Of a stretch of 64,000 nt of DNA, positions 41,480 to 50,177 are shown in pieces (positions within the stretch are counted from its first letter, which is position 1; each line of letters opens with the position of its first letter). The stretch covers positions 34,361 through 98,360 of the forward strand of contig DASYAE010000209.1 of NCBI GenBank assembly GCA_036501535.1. Direction: 5' to 3'. The translations under genes and the position numbers were made by a program. The DNA is from DASYAE01 sp036501535 (lineage in GTDB: Bacteria > Actinomycetota > Actinomycetes > Streptomycetales > Catenulisporaceae). A model generated the notes under the pieces. That model was not told the origin of the DNA, ran no database searches, and was given only the letters and a program-made list of their open reading frames with translations.

Positions 41480-42997
41480 TCAGCAGGTGCCCGCAGGATA
41501 AATCTGCGGATCGGCGATACAAGCCTGCACCATTGGAGGCAGCCGATCGAGCTCCGGCTGGGCGTCTGACGGGAGGTCGCCCAGATACGTCAGATCGATG
41601 TACTGGCCGTTGAGGTAGCGGTTCACGTCGACCTGAGCGACCAGGTGCGACGGGCCGATCCCCACATAAGCGGCGAGGACGATCACGGCGCTGAGCGCGA
41701 CCCCGCGCGGCAGCCAGGCCACCGCCGGCCGGCACCGTGCGGCGACGAGGACCAGGAAGAGCAGCCCCAGCCAGATCTCGATCGCCACGACCGCGACTCG
41801 CGGCAGGGTCAGGCCGTACGCGTCGATGTCCAGCTCCATCCGCCGCAGTGCCGATCCGACGATGACGAGAGCCAGGACGCACAGCGTGCACAGCGTGATC
41901 GACGCGACCAAGCCATCGCGCCGCCCACTGCGCGGCGACCACCGAATCGCCAGGCCGATCACGACCAGCGTCAGGACGGTGGCCGCGATCAGCTGCCAGA
42001 AGCCCTGCCGGGCATAGTCCGCGTAACTCATCCCGGTCGACTTCAGCACCGCCCGATAGCCGCCGAACAGCACAGACACCTGAATGCCGTCGAAGACCGC
42101 GAACAAAGCCGCCATGACCGCCAGCGGGGCGAGCCACAGGTTCCGGTCCAGCGCCTTGGACGTGCGGGCCGGGAGCCGGTCCCACCGCACCGGGGCCGCC
42201 GCGCCGTAGCCCACGATCAGCGCCCCTGCGCCGCCGACCAGGAACCACAGCACCGGCAGCGGCGACCATCCCGAGAACACCGAGCCGACCGCGTCCCAGA
42301 ACCGGGCGAAGACCGGATCGGCGCCGGCGAACAGGGCGCCGAAGACGACGAGCAGCGCCAGCGCCGCGCCCGCCGCGTAGATCCCGTTGCGGGCTCGGGA
42401 ACGGCCGAGCACCTTCAGGCTGCTGATCGCATTCCTGGTCCACGCTGCCACTTTCTCCAAGCGCATGGTGAAGCTGACCGGCGCGAGCACCACCGCGGCC
42501 CAAGTTCGGCCGCCGTGCACGGCCAGGGCGCCGAGTGCGAGCGCGCAGAACACGGCCAGCCAGTACGGCCCCGGCTCTGCACGCCATGCCGCCAGGCACA
42601 GCAGCCCGAGTGCCGAAACGCCCCAAAGCCCGCTCCACCAGCCCGGCCGGCGGCCGGTCGTTCGCCCGGTGACCACGGCGGTGGCCGCCAGCAGGCAGAC
42701 GAGCCCCGGGATGTTGAACCCGTATCCGGCGCCGAGCAGCCACGAGGCGGCGATTCCGGTCGCCAGCACGAGGAACGCGGCCACTCGCGGCATCGCCGGA
42801 GCCGGGTCGGAATACACCGCGGCCCAGGGTGGCGGGATCCTGGGAGCCTGCGGTGGTATCGGCCAGTACGGCAGTGGCTGCGGCGGCGCCGGCATCGGCA
42901 TCGTCCATGGCCGCTGGTCCTCGGGCCCTGCGAACACCGGCGGCGGTACACTCCGCGCCGAACCGCCCGCCGCCCCGGCGCCTATGTTCTCTGACAT
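41480..42997 (-). CDS. DUF4153/DUF4173-type polytopic membrane protein
   Basis: A 505-residue protein with a Pro-rich cytoplasmic N-terminus (1-68), about a dozen membrane helices (70-450) and a short C-terminal extracellular-type segment. That segment contains NRYLNGQYIDLTYLGDLPSD, the D-x-x-x-N-R-Y and YL...L..DA signature of DUF4153/DUF4173 proteins. No enzymatic motif is seen and the family function is unknown. It ends in CIADPQIYPAGTC. The gene reads toward the two-component regulator but has 167 bases between, so independent transcription is likely. Confidence 0.8.
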   Translation of the reverse strand: MSENIGAGAAGGSARSVPPPVFAGPEDQRPWTMPMPAPPQPLPYWPIPPQAPRIPPPWAAVYSDPAPAMPRVAAFLVLATGIAASWLLGAGYGFNIPGLVCLLAATAVVTGRTTGRRPGWWSGLWGVSALGLLCLAAWRAEPGPYWLAVFCALALGALAVHGGRTWAAVVLAPVSFTMRLEKVAAWTRNAISSLKVLGRSRARNGIYAAGAALALLVVFGALFAGADPVFARFWDAVGSVFSGWSPLPVLWFLVGGAGALIVGYGAAAPVRWDRLPARTSKALDRNLWLAPLAVMAALFAVFDGIQVSVLFGGYRAVLKSTGMSYADYARQGFWQLIAATVLTLVVIGLAIRWSPRSGRRDGLVASITLCTLCVLALVIVGSALRRMELDIDAYGLTLPRVAVVAIEIWLGLLFLVLVAARCRPAVAWLPRGVALSAVIVLAAYVGIGPSHLVAQVDVNRYLNGQYIDLTYLGDLPSDAQPELDRLPPMVQACIADPQIYPAGTC

Positions 42998-43243
42998 GTT
43001 CGAACCCCATCCCTCGGGGGCCTTTTGGCCTGATCAGAAGCTAGCTGATGGCCAACCCGGCAGGACGTGTCCGTGGTCGGATTCCGTGTGCAGGTACGGT
43101 GATGGTTTTGTGTGTGGATTGTGAAGGCCGGCCGATGAAATCAGCATATTAATCATTGCCGGCCGCGCTGAGTTCGGCGGCTGACTCACCAGGGGCGCGC
43201 GGGCGTCCGCGCCGGGGGCCCGGCGACGTGGGAAACTGGCCGC

Positions 43244-43711
43244 ATGCGTATCTACCTCGGCTCGGATCACGCCGGCTACGAACTGAAGAACCACCTGATC
43301 GACCGGCTCAAGCAGCTCGGGCACGAGCCGGTCGACTGCGGTCCGCACGAGTACCACGATGACGACGACTACCCGCCCTACGTGCTGCGCGCGGCCAAGG
43401 CGGCGGTGCAGGAGCCGGGCTCGCTCGGCGTCGTGATCGGCGGCTCCGGCAACGGCGAGGCGATCGCCGCGAACAAGGTGCCCGGCGTGCGCGCCGCGGT
43501 GGCCTGGAACGACCAGACCGCGCAGCTCGGCCGGCAGCACAACGACGCGAACGTGGTCGCGATCGGGGCGCGCATGCACTCGATCGAGGAGGCCACGCAT
43601 CTGGTCGAGCTCTTCGTCGCGACCCCGTTCAGCGGCGAGCCGCGGCACCAGCGCCGCATCGACATGCTGACCCGCTTCGAGAACACCGGCGAACTCCCGC
43701 CCGCGCCGTGA
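43244..43711 (+). CDS. rpiB: Ribose-5-phosphate isomerase B
   Basis: A 155-residue cytosolic isomerase of the pentose phosphate pathway, interconverting ribose-5-P and ribulose-5-P. The motif IYLGSDHAGYELKNHL and the phosphate loop GGSGNGEAIAANKVPGVRAA are clear. The catalytic base is a Glu in SGNGEAI, not Cys, matching the mycobacterial-type RpiB. His and Arg residues for ring opening are in ARMHS and PRHQRR. ATG 43244 is the only good start. The 246-base upstream region contains an AT-rich patch near 43135-43160. Confidence 0.95.
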   Translation: MRIYLGSDHAGYELKNHLIDRLKQLGHEPVDCGPHEYHDDDDYPPYVLRAAKAAVQEPGSLGVVIGGSGNGEAIAANKVPGVRAAVAWNDQTAQLGRQHNDANVVAIGARMHSIEEATHLVELFVATPFSGEPRHQRRIDMLTRFENTGELPPAP

Positions 43712-43713
43712 AA

Positions 43714-43751
43714 CGACGCCGCGCCACCCCCGATCGGGTGACGCGGCGTCG
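43714..43751. terminator. Bidirectional terminator between rpiB and the PBP gene
   Basis: CGACGCCGCGCCACCC (43714-43729) pairs with 43736-43751 with one mismatch, loop CCGATC. It separates facing stop codons. Confidence 0.75.
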
Positions 43752-43783
43752 GTTCGCTTACTGCGCTTGAGCGCCTGCTGCGG

Positions 43784-46700
43784 TCAGCTCGGGTCGATCA
43801 TGTTCAGGACGGTGTTGACCTCCGGTCCCGCGGTGGCGGCGCCGAAGCCGCCGTCGACCGCGAGTGCGCAGACCGCGAAGTCGTCCTTGAACGCGATCGT
43901 CCAGCTGTTGTCGTACTGGCTCTGCGGGCCGTACTCGGCGGTGCCGGTCTTCCCGTAGACGCCGCTGTCGTTGCTGAAGACCCCGGCCAGCGTGCCCGAG
44001 GTGACCACCGCGTGCATCAGGGTCTTCAGATCCGAGTCGGTGGCCGAGGGCAGCGCCGTCGCGGCGACCTGCTTGGTGCCCGGCACCAGGATCGGCTGGT
44101 GGAAGGAGCCGGTGGCGATGGTCGCCGCCACCGAGGCCATGGCCAGCGGCGAGGTCTGGATCTGGTCCTGGCCCACCAGCTCCTCGGCCACGTTGTTGTT
44201 CGCCCCGTCCGGCACCTTGCCGTACGTGGTCGGCTGGCCGAGGCCGACGTCCCACTGCTCGTTGAAGCCGTAGTAGGTCTGCGCCGAGCTGGCCAGGTCC
44301 GAGGTGGAGACCTGGTTGTAGAAACTGCTGAACGCGTTGTTGCACGAGGCGGCGAAGTCGTCCAGGAAGCTGTTGCCGGCGCCCGACTCGTTCTCGCTGT
44401 TGTGCAGGGTGATGCCGCCCGCGTTCAGCGTGCCGGGACACGGCACCGACTGGTTCAGGTCGGTGACCAGGCCCTTGTCCAGCAGCGTGGTCGTGGTGAT
44501 GGTCTTGAAGGTCGAGCCCGGCGCCACCGCGCCGACCATCGCGGTGTCCTGGCCCGAGGCCGGGTTGTTCGCCACCGCCAGGATGTCCCCGGTGGAGGGC
44601 TGGATCACCACGATCGAGCTGTTCGCCGCCTGGCCCGCCGCCTGCTGCGCGGCGGCCTCGATGCTCAGGTTGATGGTCGTCTTCGGCGGGGCGCCGCTGA
44701 CCGGCTGGGAGACCGTGCTGACCGTGGAGACCACGGCGCCGGCCGCGTTCGCGATCTGCACGGTCTGGCCCGGGGTGCCCCCGGCGCCGCTGGTGTTCTT
44801 CTCGATCGCGGCCGCGATGTTGGTCAGGCTCGGCGCGTTGGCGCTGGTGATCGGGGTGCCGCTGGAGTCGGCGATCTGGGTCACGGTGGCCGGGACGGTG
44901 CCCAGCGTGAGGTGCTGGCCCGCCTTGAGGTCGGTGAACAGCAGGTCCGGGTTCCACTTCACGAACCAGCGCGTTACGCCCTCGACGCTGCCCTGGTAGG
45001 CGGCCAGCCCGGAGTTGTAGGTCCAGGTGCTGGCCGGCTTGCCGACCTGCGCGGACACCCCGAAGGTCAGCCACCCGGCCGACCCGGCGCTGCCCGGCGA
45101 GATCGTCAGCCCGCTCAGCTGCAGGTCCTTCTTGTAGGTGGTCAGCGCGGTCAGCGCGGCGGCCGGGTTGTCGGTGATGTTCGAGGCGGCCTTGACGTTG
45201 CCGGCCATCCAGTCGTTCAGGAACGCGTTGCCGGTCTGGTCGGCCGGGCTGCCGGCGGCCGCCGAGTTCGGCGAGAAGCCGACCGTGGGCACCGGCTTGG
45301 CGGCCAGGCCGGGCAGGGTGACAGCGCCGGTCAGCGCCAGCACTGCGGCCACCGCGACGATGGCCGCCGCGACGCCGCCGGAGATCAGCAGCCCGCGCCT
45401 GCGCCGCGAGCGGGGCGCGCCGCCCGAGCCGCCGGTGCCGCTGCCGGAACCGGGCGGCCGCCGGGCCATGCCCGGGCCGTCCGGCTCCTCGTACTGGTCG
45501 AAGTCGTCCTCGCCCCCGCCGGGAACGCTGCCCCAGCCTCCGGCGGCGGTGCCGGCGGGAGAGGACATCCGCTCGAACCGGGCCATCCGCTCGCTGACGC
45601 TCAGCCCTTCGACGGCGGACCGGGAGCGGTCGTAGTCCTGCCCGGTCCGGTATTCGTCGAACGGCGGCCGGTCCGACCCGCCGCGCACTGCCATACCGGC
45701 GTCCGGCGGCATGACGTCGGTCTCCGCGTCAGACCGCAGACCGGCGCCGGGCCGCGGCGGCGCAGCGGCCTCAGAGCCGCCGTCCGGCCTCCACGCCTCC
45801 GGCACTTCGGCCGGCTCGGTGTAGCGCAGCGTCGGGCGATCAGGCCGCCGCGGGGGAGAAGCAGACGGCGGCGGCGCCGACATCGAATCCGAGGACGAGG
45901 CTGCGCCGTAGGGCCGCCAGCTGTCCTCCGCCCGGACGGTCGGCGGCTCGGTGCGCCCGCCGACGCGAGGCGCTACCGCGGTCTCGTCCATGGACGACGG
46001 GGAGGACGGCCCCGACGGCTCCGAGGGCGCGGCCGACATCGGCGAGGACGGCGCCGAGGCTGCGGCCATGGGGGCGGCGATGACCGACGTGGGAGCCGAC
46101 TGCATGTCATGCATGTCGAAGCGGACCGGCCGTTCGGGAGCCGGGCTGCGGCCGCCCTCACCGCGGCCGCCCTCGTCGGCGTTCCACGAGCCGCCCGAGC
46201 CGCTGCCCGAGCCGGGCGCCGCGCCGGAGCTCGCGCCTGAGGCCGGGCCCCTGGCATCGCCGCCGCCCGGACTGCGCCGCGCGTCCGTCCGGAACCAGTC
46301 GATCTCCGAGTCGTCCGAACCCGCGGCCTCGGACCTGGAAGCGCTCGCGGAGATGCGCTCGGTGGCGGACCCGGGCCCGGCGGCAGCGCCGGACCCCGAA
46401 GCCGGTCGGGGCCCTCCCGCCCCTGGCTCCGCCTTGGAGGCGACCACCTGCGTCTCCTCGGACCGCGCCTCGAATCTGAGCCTTTCGCGCTCGCGGCCGC
46501 CCTCTGCATTGCCTGCACTATTGCCCGCACTGCGCGGCGCCGGCTCGGAAACGCGCGGTCGCTCGGGCGCCTCGTTCCTCGGCGCCGACTCGGCCTCAGC
46601 GCTCGCGTCCGGTGACCCGGCGTCCGCGTCCGGCTCAGGGCCGGCCATCGGCCCCGGAGTCCACGCTCCCTGCCCCGACGCCCCCGGCTTCCGCACGCCT

Positions 46701-46792
46701 ACCCGCGTGGTCTCGCCGGACTCAGCCGCCCCAGGCTTCGCGCCGTCCGGGCCGACGCCGTAAAGGCGCCCCCGTCCGGTTTCGTCCGTCAC
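43784..46792 (-). CDS. Class B penicillin-binding protein with a 465-residue disordered cytoplasmic tail
   Basis: A 1002-residue protein. The C-terminal half is a PBP2/PbpA-like transpeptidase: membrane helix about 468-490, a MecA-N/NTF2-like stalk domain from about 510, then SxxK at Ser760 (APGSTFKT), SxN at 816-818 (SCN) and KTG at 948-950 (YGKTGTAE). It cross-links peptidoglycan outside the cell. The N-terminal 465 residues are low-complexity (Gly, Ser, Pro, Ala, Glu) with no fold, far longer than in ordinary PBPs. GTG 46792 is chosen because GGGAGGA lies 8 bases upstream; the frame is open to 46930. Such tails in membrane wall enzymes often bind regulators, which is inference here. Confidence 0.88.
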   Translation of the reverse strand: MTDETGRGRLYGVGPDGAKPGAAESGETTRVGVRKPGASGQGAWTPGPMAGPEPDADAGSPDASAEAESAPRNEAPERPRVSEPAPRSAGNSAGNAEGGRERERLRFEARSEETQVVASKAEPGAGGPRPASGSGAAAGPGSATERISASASRSEAAGSDDSEIDWFRTDARRSPGGGDARGPASGASSGAAPGSGSGSGGSWNADEGGRGEGGRSPAPERPVRFDMHDMQSAPTSVIAAPMAAASAPSSPMSAAPSEPSGPSSPSSMDETAVAPRVGGRTEPPTVRAEDSWRPYGAASSSDSMSAPPPSASPPRRPDRPTLRYTEPAEVPEAWRPDGGSEAAAPPRPGAGLRSDAETDVMPPDAGMAVRGGSDRPPFDEYRTGQDYDRSRSAVEGLSVSERMARFERMSSPAGTAAGGWGSVPGGGEDDFDQYEEPDGPGMARRPPGSGSGTGGSGGAPRSRRRRGLLISGGVAAAIVAVAAVLALTGAVTLPGLAAKPVPTVGFSPNSAAAGSPADQTGNAFLNDWMAGNVKAASNITDNPAAALTALTTYKKDLQLSGLTISPGSAGSAGWLTFGVSAQVGKPASTWTYNSGLAAYQGSVEGVTRWFVKWNPDLLFTDLKAGQHLTLGTVPATVTQIADSSGTPITSANAPSLTNIAAAIEKNTSGAGGTPGQTVQIANAAGAVVSTVSTVSQPVSGAPPKTTINLSIEAAAQQAAGQAANSSIVVIQPSTGDILAVANNPASGQDTAMVGAVAPGSTFKTITTTTLLDKGLVTDLNQSVPCPGTLNAGGITLHNSENESGAGNSFLDDFAASCNNAFSSFYNQVSTSDLASSAQTYYGFNEQWDVGLGQPTTYGKVPDGANNNVAEELVGQDQIQTSPLAMASVAATIATGSFHQPILVPGTKQVAATALPSATDSDLKTLMHAVVTSGTLAGVFSNDSGVYGKTGTAEYGPQSQYDNSWTIAFKDDFAVCALAVDGGFGAATAGPEVNTVLNMIDPS

Positions 46793-46992
46793 TTTGACAA
46801 TCCTCCCTACTCCGGCCGTAAGCCGACCTGCACCGCGGGCACCCACCCGGCGTCGCGGCGCACCCTCTACAGACGCTCTCCGCGCCCCGACCGTTGCGTT
46901 TCCCGCCCGGGAAGTGCGATTGATCACCACAGAGACGAGCGCCCGCGCAGCGGCTGCACAGGGCGTTTCTCATTATGCTCGGGAACGGGAAA

Positions 46993-47017
46993 AGCCCGGG
47001 CCGCGGCGGCCCGGGCT
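46993..47017 (-). terminator. Intrinsic terminator of tRNA-Gly
   Basis: On the minus strand, AGCCCGGGCC and GGCCCGGGCT form a perfect 10-bp stem with a 5-base loop followed by TTTTCCC. It starts 34 bases after the tRNA-Gly 3' end. Confidence 0.75.
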
Positions 47018-47050
47018 CGGGCCGGGCGAACGGGTTCGCGACGGCATCCC

Positions 47051-47124
47051 TGGAGCGGACGACGGGAATCGAACCCGCGTAGTCAGTTTGGAAGACTGGG
47101 GCTCTACCATTGAGCTACGTCCGC
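47051..47124 (-). tRNA. tRNA-Gly (TCC)
   Basis: The minus strand folds as a full cloverleaf: acceptor GCGGACG/CGTCCGC, D-arm with AGCTCAATGGTAGAGC, anticodon loop with TCC within CTTCCAAA, T-arm GGGTTCGATTCCC. CCA is encoded. The length is 74 bases including CCA. TCC reads GGA/GGG codons. Confidence 0.95.
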
Positions 47125-47259
47125 GCTGGGCCATCATCTTGCCATACTCGCCGCGGTGCGGTCACCCGCGATACCGCTCCCGGGCGCAGGGCGAGCCGCA
47201 CTTGAAATCCGCTGTGCGCAGTGCCCCGCCGAACCGGTACGCTTCCCCCGTCTTGTCAA

Positions 47260-47333
47260 CGGGGTGTGGCGCAGCTTGGTAGCGCGTCCGCTTTGGGAGC
47301 GGAAGGCCGTGGGTTCAAATCCCGCCACCCCGA
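47260..47333 (+). tRNA. tRNA-Pro (TGG)
   Basis: Acceptor CGGGGTG/CACCCCG, D-arm GGCGCAGCTTGGTAGCGC, anticodon loop TTTGGGA giving TGG, T-loop GGGTTCAAATCCC. The discriminator is A at 47333; the following bases are CCC, so CCA is not encoded. It is divergent from tRNA-Gly. Confidence 0.95.
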
Positions 47334-47362
47334 CCCTTTGACCAGCGCCGTGTCAAAGTGGC

Positions 47363-47773
47363 CTACGCTTTGATGATCTGCAGGCCGTGGTAGGCCTCGA
47401 AGTCGGCGAAGTCCTTCAAGTTCAGCGTGGCCAGCGGGATACCGTGGGTGAGGCAGGCGGCGGCGATCCACATGTCGTTCTGCGGCCGGGGCCGACCCCG
47501 CTGCGCCGCAGCCGCGGACAACAGTCCCCAGGTCCGCGCTACCGCGTCCGTGCTATGCAGCACCGGGGTGGCCGACAGCCAACGGTCCAGTGCGGCACGG
47601 TGGTGCGGGGCCCATGCACGCCGCTCGGTCCACTTCACCAACTCGCCCAGCGTCACGAAGGTGACGACCGGGTCCCAGCCCACCAGCTTGACCAGGATCG
47701 GCAGCGGCTTGCCCTTGAACTCGGCGGACGCGACGTCCGTGTCCAGCACGACCGGACGAACCGGGGCGGTCAC
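47363..47773 (-). CDS. PIN-domain ribonuclease toxin (VapC type)
   Basis: A 136-residue PIN-domain protein with the acidic metal site of VapC toxins: Asp in VVLDTDVAS, Glu in FVTLGELVKW, Asp in PQNDMWIAAACL and the C-terminal TLNLKDFADF. VapC toxins cleave tRNA or rRNA in the absence of their antitoxin. GTG 47773 overlaps the stop of the upstream gene by the classic GTGA, so the pair is translationally coupled. The gene ends 30 bases from tRNA-Pro, a typical landing place for accessory genes. Confidence 0.9.
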   Translation of the reverse strand: MTAPVRPVVLDTDVASAEFKGKPLPILVKLVGWDPVVTFVTLGELVKWTERRAWAPHHRAALDRWLSATPVLHSTDAVARTWGLLSAAAAQRGRPRPQNDMWIAAACLTHGIPLATLNLKDFADFEAYHGLQIIKA

Positions 47774-47970
47774 CCGAAACTCGCCTGCCGCTCCCTGCGG
47801 TAGTCCTCGATGAACTCGTCCACCTCGTCCTCCGAGGGGAACACGTCGCGCGCCATGAGCTCGTCCACGGACTGGACCGGCCGCGGCCGCTTGGCCCGGA
47901 TGATCTCCTCCAGCGTCGGCTCGTGGTCGTTCCTCGGCGGTTGTGGCGCGTCAGCACGGTTCGCCGTCAC
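47770..47970 (-). CDS. Antitoxin of the PIN toxin (VapB-like)
   Basis: A 66-residue acidic protein directly upstream of the toxin with a 4-base overlap. The Asp/Glu-rich half (EPTLEEIIRAKRPRPVQSVD, then EDEVDEFIEDYRRERQASFG) resembles toxin-binding antitoxin tails. No clear ribbon-helix-helix or AbrB DNA-binding domain is recognised, so the antitoxin call rests on operon position and size. GTG 47970 is the only start giving this frame. Confidence 0.7.
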   Translation of the reverse strand: MTANRADAPQPPRNDHEPTLEEIIRAKRPRPVQSVDELMARDVFPSEDEVDEFIEDYRRERQASFG

Positions 47971-48501
47971 AACGGCCTCCCTTCGTCAACCCTGGCTGGT
48001 CTGATTCCAGAATACGGCGGATCGGCTCGGCGGTGTTGGACTACCGGTCCGCTCATTGCCGGGCGTTGCCAGCTCCGCAGCGTTGCGCTAGCTGACGCAG
48101 CGTCAGCCAAGTGATCAGGCTTCTGATTATGCTGCGGGTCGCGCGGATCGCCGGCCGAATCAGCGGACGCATGCTCACCCGAACTCTGCCGCGCCCAACG
48201 CGGGGCGGGCGTTATCACTCCAACTAATTACGACTTATCGCTGGTTCGGCGTAGTGGAGTAGTATCGCGTCGATGGCGCGGCTTTCGCGCCGCCGGGCAC
48301 CTGCCTCTCGCGTGTACCGGCTGATCTGGTGGATTGCCACCGCTCAGGGGCGCGCAAGGTACGATACCCACCGCAAGCGCGGCGTGGCATGCATACCTTC
48401 GGGTACGCAGCCCGCCGCAGCGCTTAAGTCAGGGCGTGATCACCACCCGGGCGCGGCGCTTGCCCCACGACATGAGAAGTCCCAGCGAGGAGATCACTGC
48501 T
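47971..48501. other. Noncoding region upstream of tig
   Basis: 531 bases without a convincing gene. It contains a 7-bp hairpin GCTGACG/CGTCAGC at 48091-48107, an AT-rich patch near 48220-48240, and promoter-like boxes TAGTAT (48260-48265) and TACGAT (48360-48365, with TTGCCA at 48334). One of these probably drives tig. GAGGAG lies 10 bases before the tig GTG. Confidence 0.5.
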
Positions 48502-49887
48502 GTGAAGAGCGCCGTCGAGACCCTGGACCCGACCCGGGTCCGGCTCACCGTCGAGGTACCGTTCGACGACCTCAAGCCCAGCCTCGACACGGCGTACCGC
48601 AAGATCGCCGAGCAGGTGAACGTCCCCGGCTTCCGCCGCGGCAAGGTCCCGCCCCGGGTCATCGACCAGCGGATCGGCCGCGGCGCGGTGCTCGAGGAGG
48701 CCATCAACAGCACCCTGCCCGACCTTTACGCCAAGGCGGTGCAGGAGAACAAGCTCGAGGTGGTCGGGCAGCCCGAGGTCGAGGTCACCGAGTTCAACGA
48801 CGGGGAGCAGCTGAAGTTCACCGCCGAGGTGGACGTGCGCCCCGAGTTCGACCTGCCGGAGTACAAGGGCGTCGAGGTCGAGGTGGACGACGCCGAGGTG
48901 ACGGACGAGGCGGTCGACGAGCAGGTCGAGGAGCTGCGCAAGCGGTTCGGCACCCTGGTCGGGGTGGACCGGCCGATCGAGTCCGGCGACTTCGTCACCC
49001 TCGACCTGACCGCGTCGATCGACGGCGAGGATCTCGAGGACGGCGTCGCCAACGGCGTCTCCTACGAGGTCGGCTCTGAGACCATGCTGGACGGCCTGGA
49101 CGAGGCGATCACCGGGCACGCCCCCGGCGAGACGGTCGACTTCACCTCCGAGCTGGTCGGCGGCGAGCACGCCGGGCAGAACGCGGACGTCAAGGCGGTC
49201 ATCGGCGCGGTCAAGCTGCGCGAGCTGCCCGCGCTGGACGACGAGTTCGCCCAGCTGGCCAGCGAGTTCGACACCTTCGACGAGCTGCGCGCGGACGTGC
49301 GCGAGCGGCTGGGCCGGGCCCGGAAGTTCGAGCAGGGCGCGCAGGCCCGGGACAAGGTGCTCGAGACCGTCATCGGCGCGGTCGACTTCCCGCTGCCGGC
49401 CAAGGCGGTGGAGTCCGAGATCGCCTGGCGCAGCGAGCAGATCGACCGCCAGATCGAGGCGGCCGGCCTGACCCGCGAGGCCTACTTCTCGCTGCGCGAG
49501 CAGGACGCCGAGAGCTTCGCCGCCGAGCAGGACAAGCAGGTGCGCGACGGGATGCGGGCCCAGTTCCTGCTGGACAAGGTGGCCGACGCCGAGGAGCTGT
49601 CGGTCAACCAGGCCGAGCTGACCCGGCATCTGATCCAGCGCGCCTCCGGCTCGGGCCTGACCCCGGACCAGTTCGCCAAGCAGGTGGTCGACGCCGGGCA
49701 GATCCCGGCGCTGGTCGGCGAGGTGCGCCGGGGCAAGGCGCTGGAGCTGATCCTGAAGGCCGCGCAGATCAAGGACGCCTCGGGCAACGCAGTGGACCTC
49801 AACGAGCTCGACGAGCTGCAGTCCACCGGCATGGACCCGTTCGGCCGCGAGCCCGGCGACGAGCACTACGGCCACGACCACGACTGA
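48502..49887 (+). CDS. tig: Trigger factor
   Basis: A 461-residue ribosome-associated chaperone and peptidyl-prolyl isomerase. The ribosome-binding loop GFRRGKVPPRVIDQ, the FKBP-like domain (about 160-245) and the helical C-terminal arms are present. GTG 48502 gives the standard actinobacterial start (KSAVETLDPTRVRLTVEVPF) and has GAGGAG upstream; an earlier in-frame start at 48334 would add atypical residues. Downstream are clpP1P2 and clpX, the classic tig-clp order. The C-terminus is acidic and His-rich. Confidence 0.96.
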   Translation: MKSAVETLDPTRVRLTVEVPFDDLKPSLDTAYRKIAEQVNVPGFRRGKVPPRVIDQRIGRGAVLEEAINSTLPDLYAKAVQENKLEVVGQPEVEVTEFNDGEQLKFTAEVDVRPEFDLPEYKGVEVEVDDAEVTDEAVDEQVEELRKRFGTLVGVDRPIESGDFVTLDLTASIDGEDLEDGVANGVSYEVGSETMLDGLDEAITGHAPGETVDFTSELVGGEHAGQNADVKAVIGAVKLRELPALDDEFAQLASEFDTFDELRADVRERLGRARKFEQGAQARDKVLETVIGAVDFPLPAKAVESEIAWRSEQIDRQIEAAGLTREAYFSLREQDAESFAAEQDKQVRDGMRAQFLLDKVADAEELSVNQAELTRHLIQRASGSGLTPDQFAKQVVDAGQIPALVGEVRRGKALELILKAAQIKDASGNAVDLNELDELQSTGMDPFGREPGDEHYGHDHD

Positions 49888-49968
49888 TCCGCGCCGGCCG
49901 GGCCGCGCCGGTCTGCCGGTGCTACGCCGGTCCGCCCGGACGCCCGGCCCCGTATGAGGATCCTTGCA

Positions 49969-50006
49969 CGCGCCGCCGCCCCCGGTCCCGCGGAGGCGGC
50001 GGCGCG
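49969..50006 (+). terminator. Intrinsic terminator of tig
   Basis: CGCGCCGCCGCC (49969-49980) pairs perfectly with 49995-50006 across a 14-base loop, followed by a T/C-rich run (CCTTCTTTCATTTC). Confidence 0.75.
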
Positions 50007-50076
50007 CATGCCTTCTTTCATTTCGGAACGGCGCCGTCGGACCGGCGCAGTCGCGGCGGATACCGCCGGGCTGCTA

Positions 50077-50090
50077 CGCCTAGAGCGAAC
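50077..50090 (+). promoter_or_regulatory. Putative ClgR box upstream of clpP1
   Basis: CGCCTAGAGCGAAC has the CGC-N5-GCG core of ClgR, the activator of Clp protease genes in actinobacteria, with the Y, A, R and W-W-S positions of the described consensus also met. It lies about 90 bases before the clpP1 start, a typical activator distance. The clgR gene is not in this window. Confidence 0.6.
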
Positions 50091-50177
50091 AAGTGGCCCT
50101 AATCCAGCTCCGCGCAAGGTGGACGGGTTAGGGTCGTTTCATGGTTTCGAGTCCCCGAAGCGAGACAGGTGGATGAC

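Noticed and set aside
47363..47970. Genomic island at the tRNA genes
   Set aside because: Only a two-gene toxin-antitoxin pair is present; no integrase, transposase or duplicated tRNA end was found in the window.
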